This document shows positions 36,844 through 45,184 of a stretch of 64,000 bases of DNA, piece after piece. The notes under the pieces are model-generated. The model did no database searches and was not told where the DNA came from. It saw only the letters and a list, made by a program, of their open reading frames with translations. This stretch comes from Agarilytica sp033852165 (GTDB lineage Bacteria > Pseudomonadota > Gammaproteobacteria > Pseudomonadales > Cellvibrionaceae). Position numbers and translations under genes: made by a program. The stretch lies in assembly GCA_033852165.1 (NCBI GenBank), contig JAWSUZ010000022.1, positions 1-64,000 on the forward strand. Direction: 5' to 3'. The first letter of the stretch is position 1; every line of letters begins with the position of its first letter.

Positions 36844-37221
36844 TCCGCATTCCGATGAATTTTATCGGATTATCTGTTCCAACAAACAATCCATTCATAA
36901 TGCTTCGCAAATGGCGTTAAAATTCACAACTTTAACGAGCACTTTAATGTGCGTGATACGACCATTATTCATTCAGTATCACGCTGAAGTATAGACGAAT
37001 AACGGACTCTGAATGTGGTATTGGCTATAAATAGTTATAGCCAAAGGATATATTGACGAGTGGTTTTCAACAATATTTTGCGTAATGTAACATCCCATTT
37101 AAACGGAGTTAAATCATATTGGTTATTGCTTAATATTGAGCTATACCTAAAAAGTGCGTCGCTGTATTCATGGCAAGTATGGCCAGTTTTAGAGATGAAC
37201 TATGTCAAAGGTTGGTTAAAT
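36844..37221. other. Divergent intergenic region
   Basis: About 380 bp between the CheA-like kinase (minus) and the barrel gene (plus). A small hairpin CCGAT...ATCGG lies at 36852-36868, just before the kinase start. The barrel frame is open upstream to 37060, but that part has no coding character and the signal peptide starts at 37222. Confidence 0.4.
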
Positions 37222-38649
37222 ATGAAACTGTTCACGTATTTTAATCGTCACTCACAAATACTGCATGTATTTCGAGTTTTGTTTTTTTACATTGGAGCAT
37301 TTTCTAGTGTCAGCGTTTCTGCAAACCCTATGGATACCCTTGGGGCTTGGTCTGGATCTTTGTCTGATAGAACTGACGGCGCTATTAATTTAAGCGGTTA
37401 TATTAATGCGCATTATATGAAACACGATGGGCTGCCACGTTTTCGAGGAAAGGATTTAAACGAACCGATCATACAAGTTCGTGAGGCGTCAATATTTGCC
37501 GATATTCTACTAGGCGATTACGTAGTTTTTTCGACAGAGCTAGAAATGAGTTACGATTTTAGCGATGAGGATACAACCGGACGTGATGAGAGCTTTAAAT
37601 CCAGTTTAAATTACTACTATTTTGATTTTGATATTGCATCGGTGTTCGAATGGGAAGTCGATGAACAAGGGGGGTTAAATCTACGTTTTGGCCGTATTCT
37701 CGTTCCTTTCTTACAAACCAATGAAAACAAACCGAACTTCAAGCAAAACCTAATGAGCCAACCCTTTACTGCGTGGCAGTTTGCGCCGGTTAATAATGTG
37801 GCTTCTAGCTTTGATCAATTTGGTTGGACGGATATGGGGCTAATGATCAACTGGTTCCGGGAAATGGATGCAGGAACGATTAGCGTGAAAGCTTCGGCAA
37901 TTAATGGTTTGGGAGTTGATGGGGAGATCTTAGATACCACTCAGGTCCAATTGGATTGGCAGATGAGAATGCCGAACGGCATGCTTATGGTGACGCCGGA
38001 CGGCGACGCCGTATACCCCACGGTGAGAACCCGCGACGGCTTATTTAACGCCCGGTCCGAATGGGATGATATGGATGATGTCAACGGATCTCTGGCCTAT
38101 ACCCTGCAAGTATCCTATTCACCTTTTAGTATCCCCTTAAACGTTGGCGTTTCTTGGTATCGCGGTGCCTGGAATAGCGATGCGACGAAAGGCTTGAAGA
38201 TGTGGGGCCTACACGCGAGTTACGACGGGGCTCGATGGGGCATAAAAGGGGAGCACGGCGGTGCATCGGTTGAGCAAAACGCCGGAACGAACACCATTAT
38301 GATGGGCCCAGCCCCGATCAATACCTCGACCGGTGATTACAATATGTCGGCCTCATTTATCGAGGCAGATGTCGATGTATTACAGTACGGAGCCGGCGAT
38401 GTACGGTATGTAAAATTGATTTATCGTTACGACACCGTCAATACCAATGATGAAGCCATATTTACACCCTTTGATCGCTCACGACACACCTTTGGTGTCG
38501 AGTGGGAATTTACCCACAATATACGGCTTCGATTCGAACACCAGCGGCATACCCTGGAGAATTATGATGCGTCCCCGATGCCGTTTAGGAATGCCGGTGG
38601 CGAAGAAAACGTTACCATGAACATGTTCTCAATCATTGCGTACTTTTAA
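37222..38649 (+). CDS. Outer-membrane porin-like beta-barrel protein
   Basis: About 475 residues from ATG 37222, chosen because it opens a signal peptide (MKLFTYF... to SVSA-N) and follows AAAGG. An upstream in-frame start at 37060 would place 54 unlikely residues before it. The mature protein has many amphipathic strands, INLSGYINAHYM near the N-terminus, GRILVPFLQTNE as in OprO/P-like or carbohydrate porins, and ends SIIAYF with the terminal Phe of barrels. The substrate is unknown. A small periplasmic-protein gene follows by 15 bp in the same operon. Confidence 0.75.
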   Translation: MKLFTYFNRHSQILHVFRVLFFYIGAFSSVSVSANPMDTLGAWSGSLSDRTDGAINLSGYINAHYMKHDGLPRFRGKDLNEPIIQVREASIFADILLGDYVVFSTELEMSYDFSDEDTTGRDESFKSSLNYYYFDFDIASVFEWEVDEQGGLNLRFGRILVPFLQTNENKPNFKQNLMSQPFTAWQFAPVNNVASSFDQFGWTDMGLMINWFREMDAGTISVKASAINGLGVDGEILDTTQVQLDWQMRMPNGMLMVTPDGDAVYPTVRTRDGLFNARSEWDDMDDVNGSLAYTLQVSYSPFSIPLNVGVSWYRGAWNSDATKGLKMWGLHASYDGARWGIKGEHGGASVEQNAGTNTIMMGPAPINTSTGDYNMSASFIEADVDVLQYGAGDVRYVKLIYRYDTVNTNDEAIFTPFDRSRHTFGVEWEFTHNIRLRFEHQRHTLENYDASPMPFRNAGGEENVTMNMFSIIAYF

Positions 38650-38664
38650 GAGGAGGGTGACATC

Positions 38665-39054
38665 ATGAAATACTTATCATATTTAAAAGCCTTCTCTTTC
38701 ACCGGTACTATTAGCGCAGTGATTATTAGCATTTTATTACTCGGTTCTACGGGCGTGCATGCTGCTGACATTAACGTTTATCTGGTGTATGTCGGGGCCG
38801 ATAAAAAAATAGTGAAAATCATACGCTCCAGTTTGCCGAAAGATCTGGCGGTGAGAAAATACAACGCGTCAATGTTGTTGATGGCGGATTACTCGGGAAA
38901 ACAAAAAGTAATTGCAAAGCTATCCAAAGCTAAACTGGTTGTTTTTATGGGTGATAGTCCTAAAAAGCTATTGGGTCAGCACCAGTTTAAAAAGCAGATC
39001 ACCATATCCGGGGCTGGTGAGGCCGAACTTAAGCAAATATTGGGTGCCTTGTGA
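38665..39054 (+). CDS. Small periplasmic protein, operon partner of the barrel
   Basis: A 129-residue protein with a signal peptide ending VHAA, giving a mature part of about 94 basic residues. The mature chain has an alternating strand/helix pattern (INVYLVYVGAD, KLVVFMGDSPKK). This looks like half of a Rossmann-like or substrate-binding fold; no family is recognised. GAGGAGGG precedes the ATG. It lies between the barrel and a CheX-kinase gene, so it may relay the barrel's cargo or state to signalling. Confidence 0.6.
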   Translation: MKYLSYLKAFSFTGTISAVIISILLLGSTGVHAADINVYLVYVGADKKIVKIIRSSLPKDLAVRKYNASMLLMADYSGKQKVIAKLSKAKLVVFMGDSPKKLLGQHQFKKQITISGAGEAELKQILGAL

Positions 39055-39107
39055 TTTGTAATGGGCGGTTGTTTTTATAATGATGTTTTTGTAAGTGATA
39101 CACTTGT

Positions 39108-40355
39108 ATGCTGCATAAAGAATTAATTTTGGATCTGTTTTGCAAGTCATTTGTGGAGTATCACAATGATATTGTTGAATCAGATCTGGAGGTAATATCA
39201 AAAAAAGAGTCAGAGGTTCCGAATTATCAGCCAGAAGACGGAGCCGTTTTTTTTATTGAGTACCATGGAACTTGTCATATTTATTTAATCATTACCGCGA
39301 TGGAGAGCGTTTTTGAGAAACTTTACGGTATTGGAGATCCAGAAAAGAAAAATATGGGAGTGGGCGAGACAAGAGATCAGTATATCCACCCCATAAAAGA
39401 AGTGTTGAATACGGTTTCTGGGCAGCTCTTGGAATCCCTGCAAATAGGCGGGCATGTATTAACGACACGTCCCCCCAAAGCCGTGATTGGGTCGATATAC
39501 TTACCTAGCCTTACGGCTAGTATCTCGACTTGCGAAACCAACTATGGCGAAATGAGTTTTGCAGTCTGTGTTGACCTTATGCAGAACAAATTGCAACGCC
39601 GTCTTGACAAGGCCGAAGCCGTCGCAGAGGCCAAGTCACAATTTATTTCCAATATCTCCCATGAGCTTCGTACCCCCTTGAATTCCATTATGGGTTTCGT
39701 TCAGCTACTGCAGAGGCATAGCGGTTTTCAAGTGGATGAGCGGTTTTTAAAATATGTAGCGGCGATAGAAAAGAACAGTTCCAGCTTATTGGAATTGATT
39801 AATGCCACTCTGGATATGACCAACATTGATATCGGGTCGCTTACCTTGTTTCGGCAAACTGTCAATGTGTCGTCAATCATTAAAGTTGTCGCAGAAGCGA
39901 ATATGAAAAAAGCGGAAGAGAAAGGCTTATTTCTTTTTGAATTTGATCTCGATGAAACAATTGAAATTCAGGCCGATGTTGAACGTCTGACGCAAATGCT
40001 AAAAATATTGATATCTAACGCGATAAAATGCACAAAGTCTGGCAGCGTTATGGTGACGATGAAAATTTACGAAAAAGCGACATTATTTGTTAAACAAAAT
40101 GTCCCGGCGCTCGCCATTATTGTTGAGGATACCGGTATGGGAATTGACAGTGAGGATATCCCAAAATTATTTCACCGTCTAACCCAGCTAGATGAAAGCG
40201 CCACGCGGGAAATTAAAGGTGCCGGAATGGGGTTGAGCATAGCGATGGCACTCGCAAACCTACACGGCGGTAATATCGAAGTTGAAAGCACTGTTGGTGA
40301 AGGCAGTACCTTCACGCTCTTATTGCCTACGGGAATAAACCCTACTCTCGGCTAG
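39108..40355 (+). CDS. CheX-like domain fused to a histidine kinase
   Basis: A 415-residue soluble protein. Residues 1-160 match the CheX-like domain of the protein at 33118-34386. They share GAVFFIEYHGTC, the helix IKEVLNTVSGQ with ExxN (Glu98, Asn101) and PKAVIGSIYLP. A short coiled coil leads to HisKA with ISHELRTPLNS (His185). The ATPase domain has ISNAIKC, VEDTGMGI and GAGMGLSIA. One polypeptide thus carries both a possible receiver-phosphatase domain and a kinase. It starts 53 bp after the periplasmic-protein gene and may be in its operon. No receiver gene is directly adjacent. Confidence 0.75.
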   Translation: MLHKELILDLFCKSFVEYHNDIVESDLEVISKKESEVPNYQPEDGAVFFIEYHGTCHIYLIITAMESVFEKLYGIGDPEKKNMGVGETRDQYIHPIKEVLNTVSGQLLESLQIGGHVLTTRPPKAVIGSIYLPSLTASISTCETNYGEMSFAVCVDLMQNKLQRRLDKAEAVAEAKSQFISNISHELRTPLNSIMGFVQLLQRHSGFQVDERFLKYVAAIEKNSSSLLELINATLDMTNIDIGSLTLFRQTVNVSSIIKVVAEANMKKAEEKGLFLFEFDLDETIEIQADVERLTQMLKILISNAIKCTKSGSVMVTMKIYEKATLFVKQNVPALAIIVEDTGMGIDSEDIPKLFHRLTQLDESATREIKGAGMGLSIAMALANLHGGNIEVESTVGEGSTFTLLLPTGINPTLG

Positions 40356-40622
40356 TGGCGCGAGTTTTTACGCGATGTTGAAGTTTCGTGTTGGATTATC
40401 TCAGCCATTCCTCTATTTTCCCCCTTGTTAGAAACCCTTTTTTAGTTCAAATGTGACTCGTGTCAAAAAAGGCGCGTATGACCTGTTTCTGGCTGTTGAA
40501 TGCCGAGGCAAAGCCTGCTCGTGAACTATACTGGACGTGCGCGAGAAGAGACTTTATTTGAAGTTTTGTCATTTAAATATTTTCCGCGACAGATTGGGTT
40601 AATGACTGTCGGAAGCTAAGGT

Positions 40623-42800
40623 TTGACTGATTCTCAGATACAGAATGCAATACAAAAAGGCTGCTTCCTTAATGGCGCCAACATTGAGGATCACCCAGAG
40701 CTGCGCCTGCTGTTAGATTCCATTCACTCCATCGTCCTTTATGTGGACCGGTGGTGCATTATTCAATATTCCAATCAGCGAGCTCTCGAATGGCGCAATA
40801 CGAAGTCTTTAACCGGTCGAAGTTTTATCGATATTGCCAGTACTTGGGATAACCCCTTCGAGCGTCAGCGTGAAATTATGCAGGTGATACGCAGTGAAAT
40901 AGCGATGCGACAATCTCTGGAATGTTGTTTCGAAGAAGGACGTGAAGTCTGGTTTCAAGTAGACAAAGTGCCGACTACTGACAGCCGGGGTCAGGTGAAT
41001 GGGGCGTTATTAATCTTGGAAGATGTCTCTGAAAAGTTCCTTCAGGAAAAAGCCTTTAAAGAAAGTGAGTCTCGTTACCGAGCCTTAATTAATAATAGTA
41101 CCGATGCTCAGTGGCACTACGAAATTAGGCCCCCAGTCGACACGCGATTGCCCGTTGATCAGCAGGTGAGTTTAATTTATTGCCGTGCTCATTTGGTGGA
41201 ATGCAATGAAAAGCTCGCACGAATGTTTGAGTTGAATTCGCCGAAAGAGCTCATTGGTACGCCACTCTATGTTCGTGGTTCCGTTGTTAAACGAGAAGAT
41301 GTCAGAGACTTTGTCGATAATAACTACCGCTTAGAGTGCAGCGAATTTTATGGCTTGAGTCAGAGCGGAAATAGCTTGTTAATCGAAACGACCGCAATCG
41401 GTGAAATTGAAAATGGTTTTCTCGTACGATTCTGGGGGACAAGTCGAGACATCACTGAACAAAAACGTTACCTCGATCGCATGGAGTATTTGGCCAATCA
41501 TGATTCATTAACGAATCTTCCGAATCGTGCGTATTTATATCGTCAGATGGAAGAATCACTGAGTTCTCGGCATGAGAATCAAAAGTTAGCTCTTTTGTTG
41601 ATTGATCTAGATCGCTTTAAAGAGATTAATGACACGCTTGGCCATTTGGCGGGTGATAAAGTGCTGAAGCAAATAGGCCCGCGCCTACAACCGCTAATGG
41701 CCGAAGTTCCTGGCGTTATCGCACGCCTAGGCGGCGATGAATTCGCGGTATTGTTGTTTAACATTCGTAATGCTCAGCAAGCGGTTGTGATGGGACATAA
41801 ATTTCTTGATGCAATTTGTCAGGAATTCGAATTAGACGGATATAAAACGGAAATTAGTGCCAGTATCGGCGTATCAATTTCGCCCGATCAAGCCGAAGAT
41901 GTCACGACGTTAATGCGCTATGCGGATATTGCCATGTATCACGCAAAAACACGTTTAAAAGGCGTATCGATATACGATCAAAATTTCGATTCTCACTCCC
42001 CGTTTCGCCTAGAGCTAATGGGTGCCATGGGGCGAGCGATTCGAGAAGATGAACTGCGTTTGGATTTTCAGCCCAAAGTCCGCGTGAGCGATAACCATGT
42101 TCTGGGTTTTGAAGCACTCCTGCGCTGGGAACATCCAGAACTAGGGGCGGTACCACCGGGTGAATTTATTCCATCAGCCGAAATGTCCAATGTGATATAC
42201 CCCATGACGGTGTGGGTTATGGAGCAGACTGTGAGCCAATGTGCGGCTTGGGTGAAGAAAGGCTTTGATATTTCCATCGCTATGAATTTGTCCGCACGTA
42301 ACTTATTGGATGACCGTATTGTCAGTGAATTAAGTCGCGTATTGGCAGAATATCAACTCAGTGGCGAGTATTTGGAGATGGAGATTACGGAGAGTATGAT
42401 TATGTCGGACCCAAAGCGAGCCCAATTGGCGCTAGAGCGTATTAGTGAACTGGGCGTTAAACTCTCCATCGATGATTTCGGAACCGGTTATTCTTCCTTA
42501 GCTTATTTAAAACGTCTACCGGTGCAGACCCTTAAAATCGACGGCTCATTTATTAGCGCTATGTTAGAGGATGACCATGACGAGATTATTGTGAACTCCA
42601 CAATACAGCTTGCCCACAATTTGGGTTTGTCGGTGGTGGCAGAAGGTGTCGAAAATCTGAAAACCTACCAGCGATTAAATGAAATCGGTTGCGATGTGGC
42701 TCAAGGTTTTTTTATTGCGAAGCCGATGAATAAGGTACAAGCAGAAATTTGGTTGGAAAAAGGAAGTTGGCTAGAGACATCGCAGTTGGCAACTTCATAG
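40623..42800 (+). CDS. PAS-GGDEF-EAL cyclic-di-GMP enzyme
   Basis: A 725-residue protein, start TTG with TAAGG close upstream. Two PAS-like domains (about 25-145 and 150-280) are followed by GGDEF (about 290-450) with intact LARLGGDEF-type motif (RLGGDEFAVLL near 370). EAL follows (about 460-715) with GFEALLRW, EITESMI, DDFGTGYSS and VVAEGVE all intact. Both c-di-GMP synthesis and hydrolysis are therefore possible. No RxxD inhibitory site precedes GGDEF. No membrane helices are seen. It closes the signalling island, linking it to c-di-GMP output such as biofilm or motility. Confidence 0.9.
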   Translation: MTDSQIQNAIQKGCFLNGANIEDHPELRLLLDSIHSIVLYVDRWCIIQYSNQRALEWRNTKSLTGRSFIDIASTWDNPFERQREIMQVIRSEIAMRQSLECCFEEGREVWFQVDKVPTTDSRGQVNGALLILEDVSEKFLQEKAFKESESRYRALINNSTDAQWHYEIRPPVDTRLPVDQQVSLIYCRAHLVECNEKLARMFELNSPKELIGTPLYVRGSVVKREDVRDFVDNNYRLECSEFYGLSQSGNSLLIETTAIGEIENGFLVRFWGTSRDITEQKRYLDRMEYLANHDSLTNLPNRAYLYRQMEESLSSRHENQKLALLLIDLDRFKEINDTLGHLAGDKVLKQIGPRLQPLMAEVPGVIARLGGDEFAVLLFNIRNAQQAVVMGHKFLDAICQEFELDGYKTEISASIGVSISPDQAEDVTTLMRYADIAMYHAKTRLKGVSIYDQNFDSHSPFRLELMGAMGRAIREDELRLDFQPKVRVSDNHVLGFEALLRWEHPELGAVPPGEFIPSAEMSNVIYPMTVWVMEQTVSQCAAWVKKGFDISIAMNLSARNLLDDRIVSELSRVLAEYQLSGEYLEMEITESMIMSDPKRAQLALERISELGVKLSIDDFGTGYSSLAYLKRLPVQTLKIDGSFISAMLEDDHDEIIVNSTIQLAHNLGLSVVAEGVENLKTYQRLNEIGCDVAQGFFIAKPMNKVQAEIWLEKGSWLETSQLATS

Positions 42801-42801
42801 C

Positions 42802-42963
42802 TAGTGCCCATCCAGAAATAGGACTCTACTGCGGAAAAATAAAAACTCTCAGATTTGCGCAACTACATGTAGTTATTTGCAATAAGCAAACGCCCACATG
42901 TAGTGGCGCAAATTTGAGGGTTTTTATTTCCCCTCGCGACGAGCCATTTCTGGATGGGCACTA
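42802..42963. repeat. 163-nt structured repeat element, copy 2
   Basis: It starts 1-2 nt after the stop of the GGDEF-EAL gene. The outer stem TAGTGCCCATCCAGAAAT / ATTTCTGGATGGGCACTA is perfect over 18 bp. The middle stem is about 20 bp (AACTCTCAGATTTGCGC side) with two G-T pairs, and the inner is CTACATGT / ACATGTAG. Apical sequence TAGTTATTTGCAATAAGC and linkers ACTGCGGAAAAATA and CCTCGCGACGA match copy 1 (32229-32391) at the same offsets. Confidence 0.75.
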
Positions 42964-43057
42964 GCTAGAAACGTCACGACTAGAAACGTTACAGCTAGAA
43001 ACTTCATAATTCGCAAATGCAGAGAAACGTTTTTTGTTCGACAACGCTACAACGGCA

Positions 43058-44512
43058 TTATAGTTTTGCTTCGTCCCGCAACGCTCTTGCTTGCTTCAAA
43101 CGTTGATTAATCCGCGCGACGCGCTGCCTGTCTTTCTTAACTAAGCTTTTAGCATTTTTAAGCTGAATAATAGCCTTTTTATACAAACCATTTAAAATAA
43201 AATATTCGGCCCTTGCCGTGTGTACGTTATAAATATCGCCAGCGAGTCCGTGGACTTCTGCTAATAAATACCATACGTAGTCATCTTTTGGCCGACGTTT
43301 ACTATGGGCAACCAATAACGCCTCGCATTCTTTGTAACGGCTAGCTTTCATCAAAATCTCAGCGTACCGAATATTAAGGGCATGGTGCTTAGGCTGTTCT
43401 GTTAGCTTCGCTTTAAGGCGTTGTGAAGCCGCGTCGAAGTTCTTCCGTTCGGCGTCGATTTCGGCTTGCGCGACAATATAATGAATATTGTTCGGATGCT
43501 TGTTCAGTAACGGAGATAGCTGCTTTTCGGCTTCGTCTAACTTGTCCGCACGTGTGAGGGCTAAAACGAGCCCGTAGGTTGAAATGTCTCGCGTGTATTT
43601 ATTGTCCTGCTGTTCATTTTTGAAATGGCGAATGGCGAATTGAAGGTTCTTTTCATGGGCAAGAGCCGCGCGTACCTTAGCGAAATAAAAATCCTGATTT
43701 TGTGCGTAGTATTTTTTATCGTACTTTTGCGCTCTGAGTTGAGCATCCGAAACGCGGGATTCGGTTAAAGGGTGGGTTAGAAGAAACTCCGGTGGCCGAT
43801 GGGAAAAACGTGTATTTCTCAACATATTCTCAAACATCTCCCCCATGGCGAAGGGGTCTTTATTCGCGCGAACCATTGTGTCCATACCAATGCGGTCAGC
43901 TTCCTGCTCCATTTGTCGACTAAAACGCAATTGAGCATCAATGGCGATCGCTTGGGTGGCCGTAATGGCCGCGATGCCCGCATCGCTGCCAGAGGTTGCT
44001 GCAATCAAAATGCTGGCCAGTAACGCAGCCATAGTGGGTATGGCTTTGTCTTTCTGCTCGGCAATACGTCTGGCAAAGTGCCGTTGGCTTAAATGCGCGA
44101 GTTCGTGGGCCAATACAGAGGCAAACTGATCTTCATCATCTGCATAGGTGAATAGCCCCGTATGCACACCGATGACACCGCCGGGAACGGCAAAAGCATT
44201 AAGCGAGGGGTTTTCCACCACAACAATATCGAGGCGTTTATCGCTGATTTCACTTGAGTAAGAGATCTTCGTAATCAGATCTTCAACATACATCTGTAAA
44301 AAGGGGTCAGACGAGGTGATCACATGGGAGCGGTACATACGCAACCACTTTTGACCGAGCTGATACTCTTGTCTGGGAGAAATAAGGCCGGAGCCAGCGC
44401 CCCCAAGATCAGGTAGTAAAACATCTGCCGCCATCAGCTGTTGGCTGGGCAGAATGAGGCTGAAAATCGCGATAAGCGCAAGAATAACGGGGGCTTTACG
44501 AATGGAAAACAA
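43058..44512 (-). CDS. bepA: Periplasmic M48 metalloprotease with TPRs (BepA)
   Basis: A 484-residue protein with a signal peptide ending LMAA. The M48 zinc site is HELAH (His136, Glu137, His140), with the third ligand in EQEADRIGM. After residue about 290 helical TPR-type repeats follow (DEAEKQLSPLL, YKECEALLVAH). Length and order match BepA/YfgC, which degrades or assists misassembled outer-membrane proteins such as LptD. It acts in the periplasm. Divergent from tusA. Confidence 0.9.
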   Translation of the reverse strand: MFSIRKAPVILALIAIFSLILPSQQLMAADVLLPDLGGAGSGLISPRQEYQLGQKWLRMYRSHVITSSDPFLQMYVEDLITKISYSSEISDKRLDIVVVENPSLNAFAVPGGVIGVHTGLFTYADDEDQFASVLAHELAHLSQRHFARRIAEQKDKAIPTMAALLASILIAATSGSDAGIAAITATQAIAIDAQLRFSRQMEQEADRIGMDTMVRANKDPFAMGEMFENMLRNTRFSHRPPEFLLTHPLTESRVSDAQLRAQKYDKKYYAQNQDFYFAKVRAALAHEKNLQFAIRHFKNEQQDNKYTRDISTYGLVLALTRADKLDEAEKQLSPLLNKHPNNIHYIVAQAEIDAERKNFDAASQRLKAKLTEQPKHHALNIRYAEILMKASRYKECEALLVAHSKRRPKDDYVWYLLAEVHGLAGDIYNVHTARAEYFILNGLYKKAIIQLKNAKSLVKKDRQRVARINQRLKQARALRDEAKL

Positions 44513-44939
44513 GATTTTTTACGACCCTCAACAAGTTAAGTAAGTGTGACCAACAGACTGATCGCGTGAATAAAGGCGGGTTTTTACTCCGACATTCGTC
44601 TTTCTTGCTTACTACCGCTTGGGATTATAGCGGAATGTCTTATACTGATGCCCCTTTATTGAGGCGCCAAACGCTGAAACGTTCCCTACAGTTTATAACC
44701 GGTATCCCATGCTGCATAGGTGTTGTGCAATAAATGTTCAACGTTTGAAGGCCATAAACCGTTGACCTTACGTACCAATAACATGATAGTTGCCATAAGG
44801 CATTGAGAGCGCCAAAAGAAACCGTGAGTCATGATGTGATGCGGGCGCAACAAAGGTAAGCCCCAAAATTCGGCGCATAAAGCGTAAAACCTAAAACCTA
44901 AAACCTAAAACCTAAAACTAAGAGCTCAAATCCACTCCA
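44513..44939. other. Divergent bepA-tusA intergenic region
   Basis: About 430 bp; a heptamer array occupies 44885-44919 directly before the tusA start. The rest is without gene or clear operator. Confidence 0.5.
44885..44919. repeat. Tandem heptamer array (TAAAACC)5
   Basis: Four perfect TAAAACC units and a fifth TAAAACT. The array ends 20 bp before the GTG start of tusA, so it lies in its untranslated leader where a ribosome site would be expected. Confidence 0.95.
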
Positions 44940-45179
44940 GTGACTGACGAAACCCCCAATATTACCCTTGTCGATGCACGCGACCTCGCTTGTCCCATGC
45001 CATTATTGCGGGCCAAGCAAGCCCTCAATAAAATTGAGCCAGGCGAATTGATATCGGTTTTGGCGACGGATTCTGCCTCAGTTAAGGATTTTCATAGCTT
45101 TGTGGAACTCACCGCGCACGTCTTAGTCGATTTCAAGGACGAAAAGGGCGCCTATACTTACCTTATTCGGAAGGGCTAA
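44940..45179 (+). CDS. tusA: TusA/SirA family sulfur carrier
   Basis: A 79-residue protein starting at GTG. The family motif CPMPLLRAKQAL carries the active Cys18, and the C-terminal strand is AYTYLIRKG. TusA-like proteins carry persulfide sulfur for tRNA thiolation or molybdenum cofactor. The length is normal. It precedes perM by 5 bp, so they are co-transcribed, a pairing common in gammaproteobacteria. No Shine-Dalgarno is visible because the heptamer array occupies the leader. Confidence 0.85.
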   Translation: MTDETPNITLVDARDLACPMPLLRAKQALNKIEPGELISVLATDSASVKDFHSFVELTAHVLVDFKDEKGAYTYLIRKG

Positions 45180-45184
45180 ATATT

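Noticed and set aside
37060..37221. Upstream start of the barrel gene
   Set aside because: The 54 extra residues precede a complete signal peptide and would block export.
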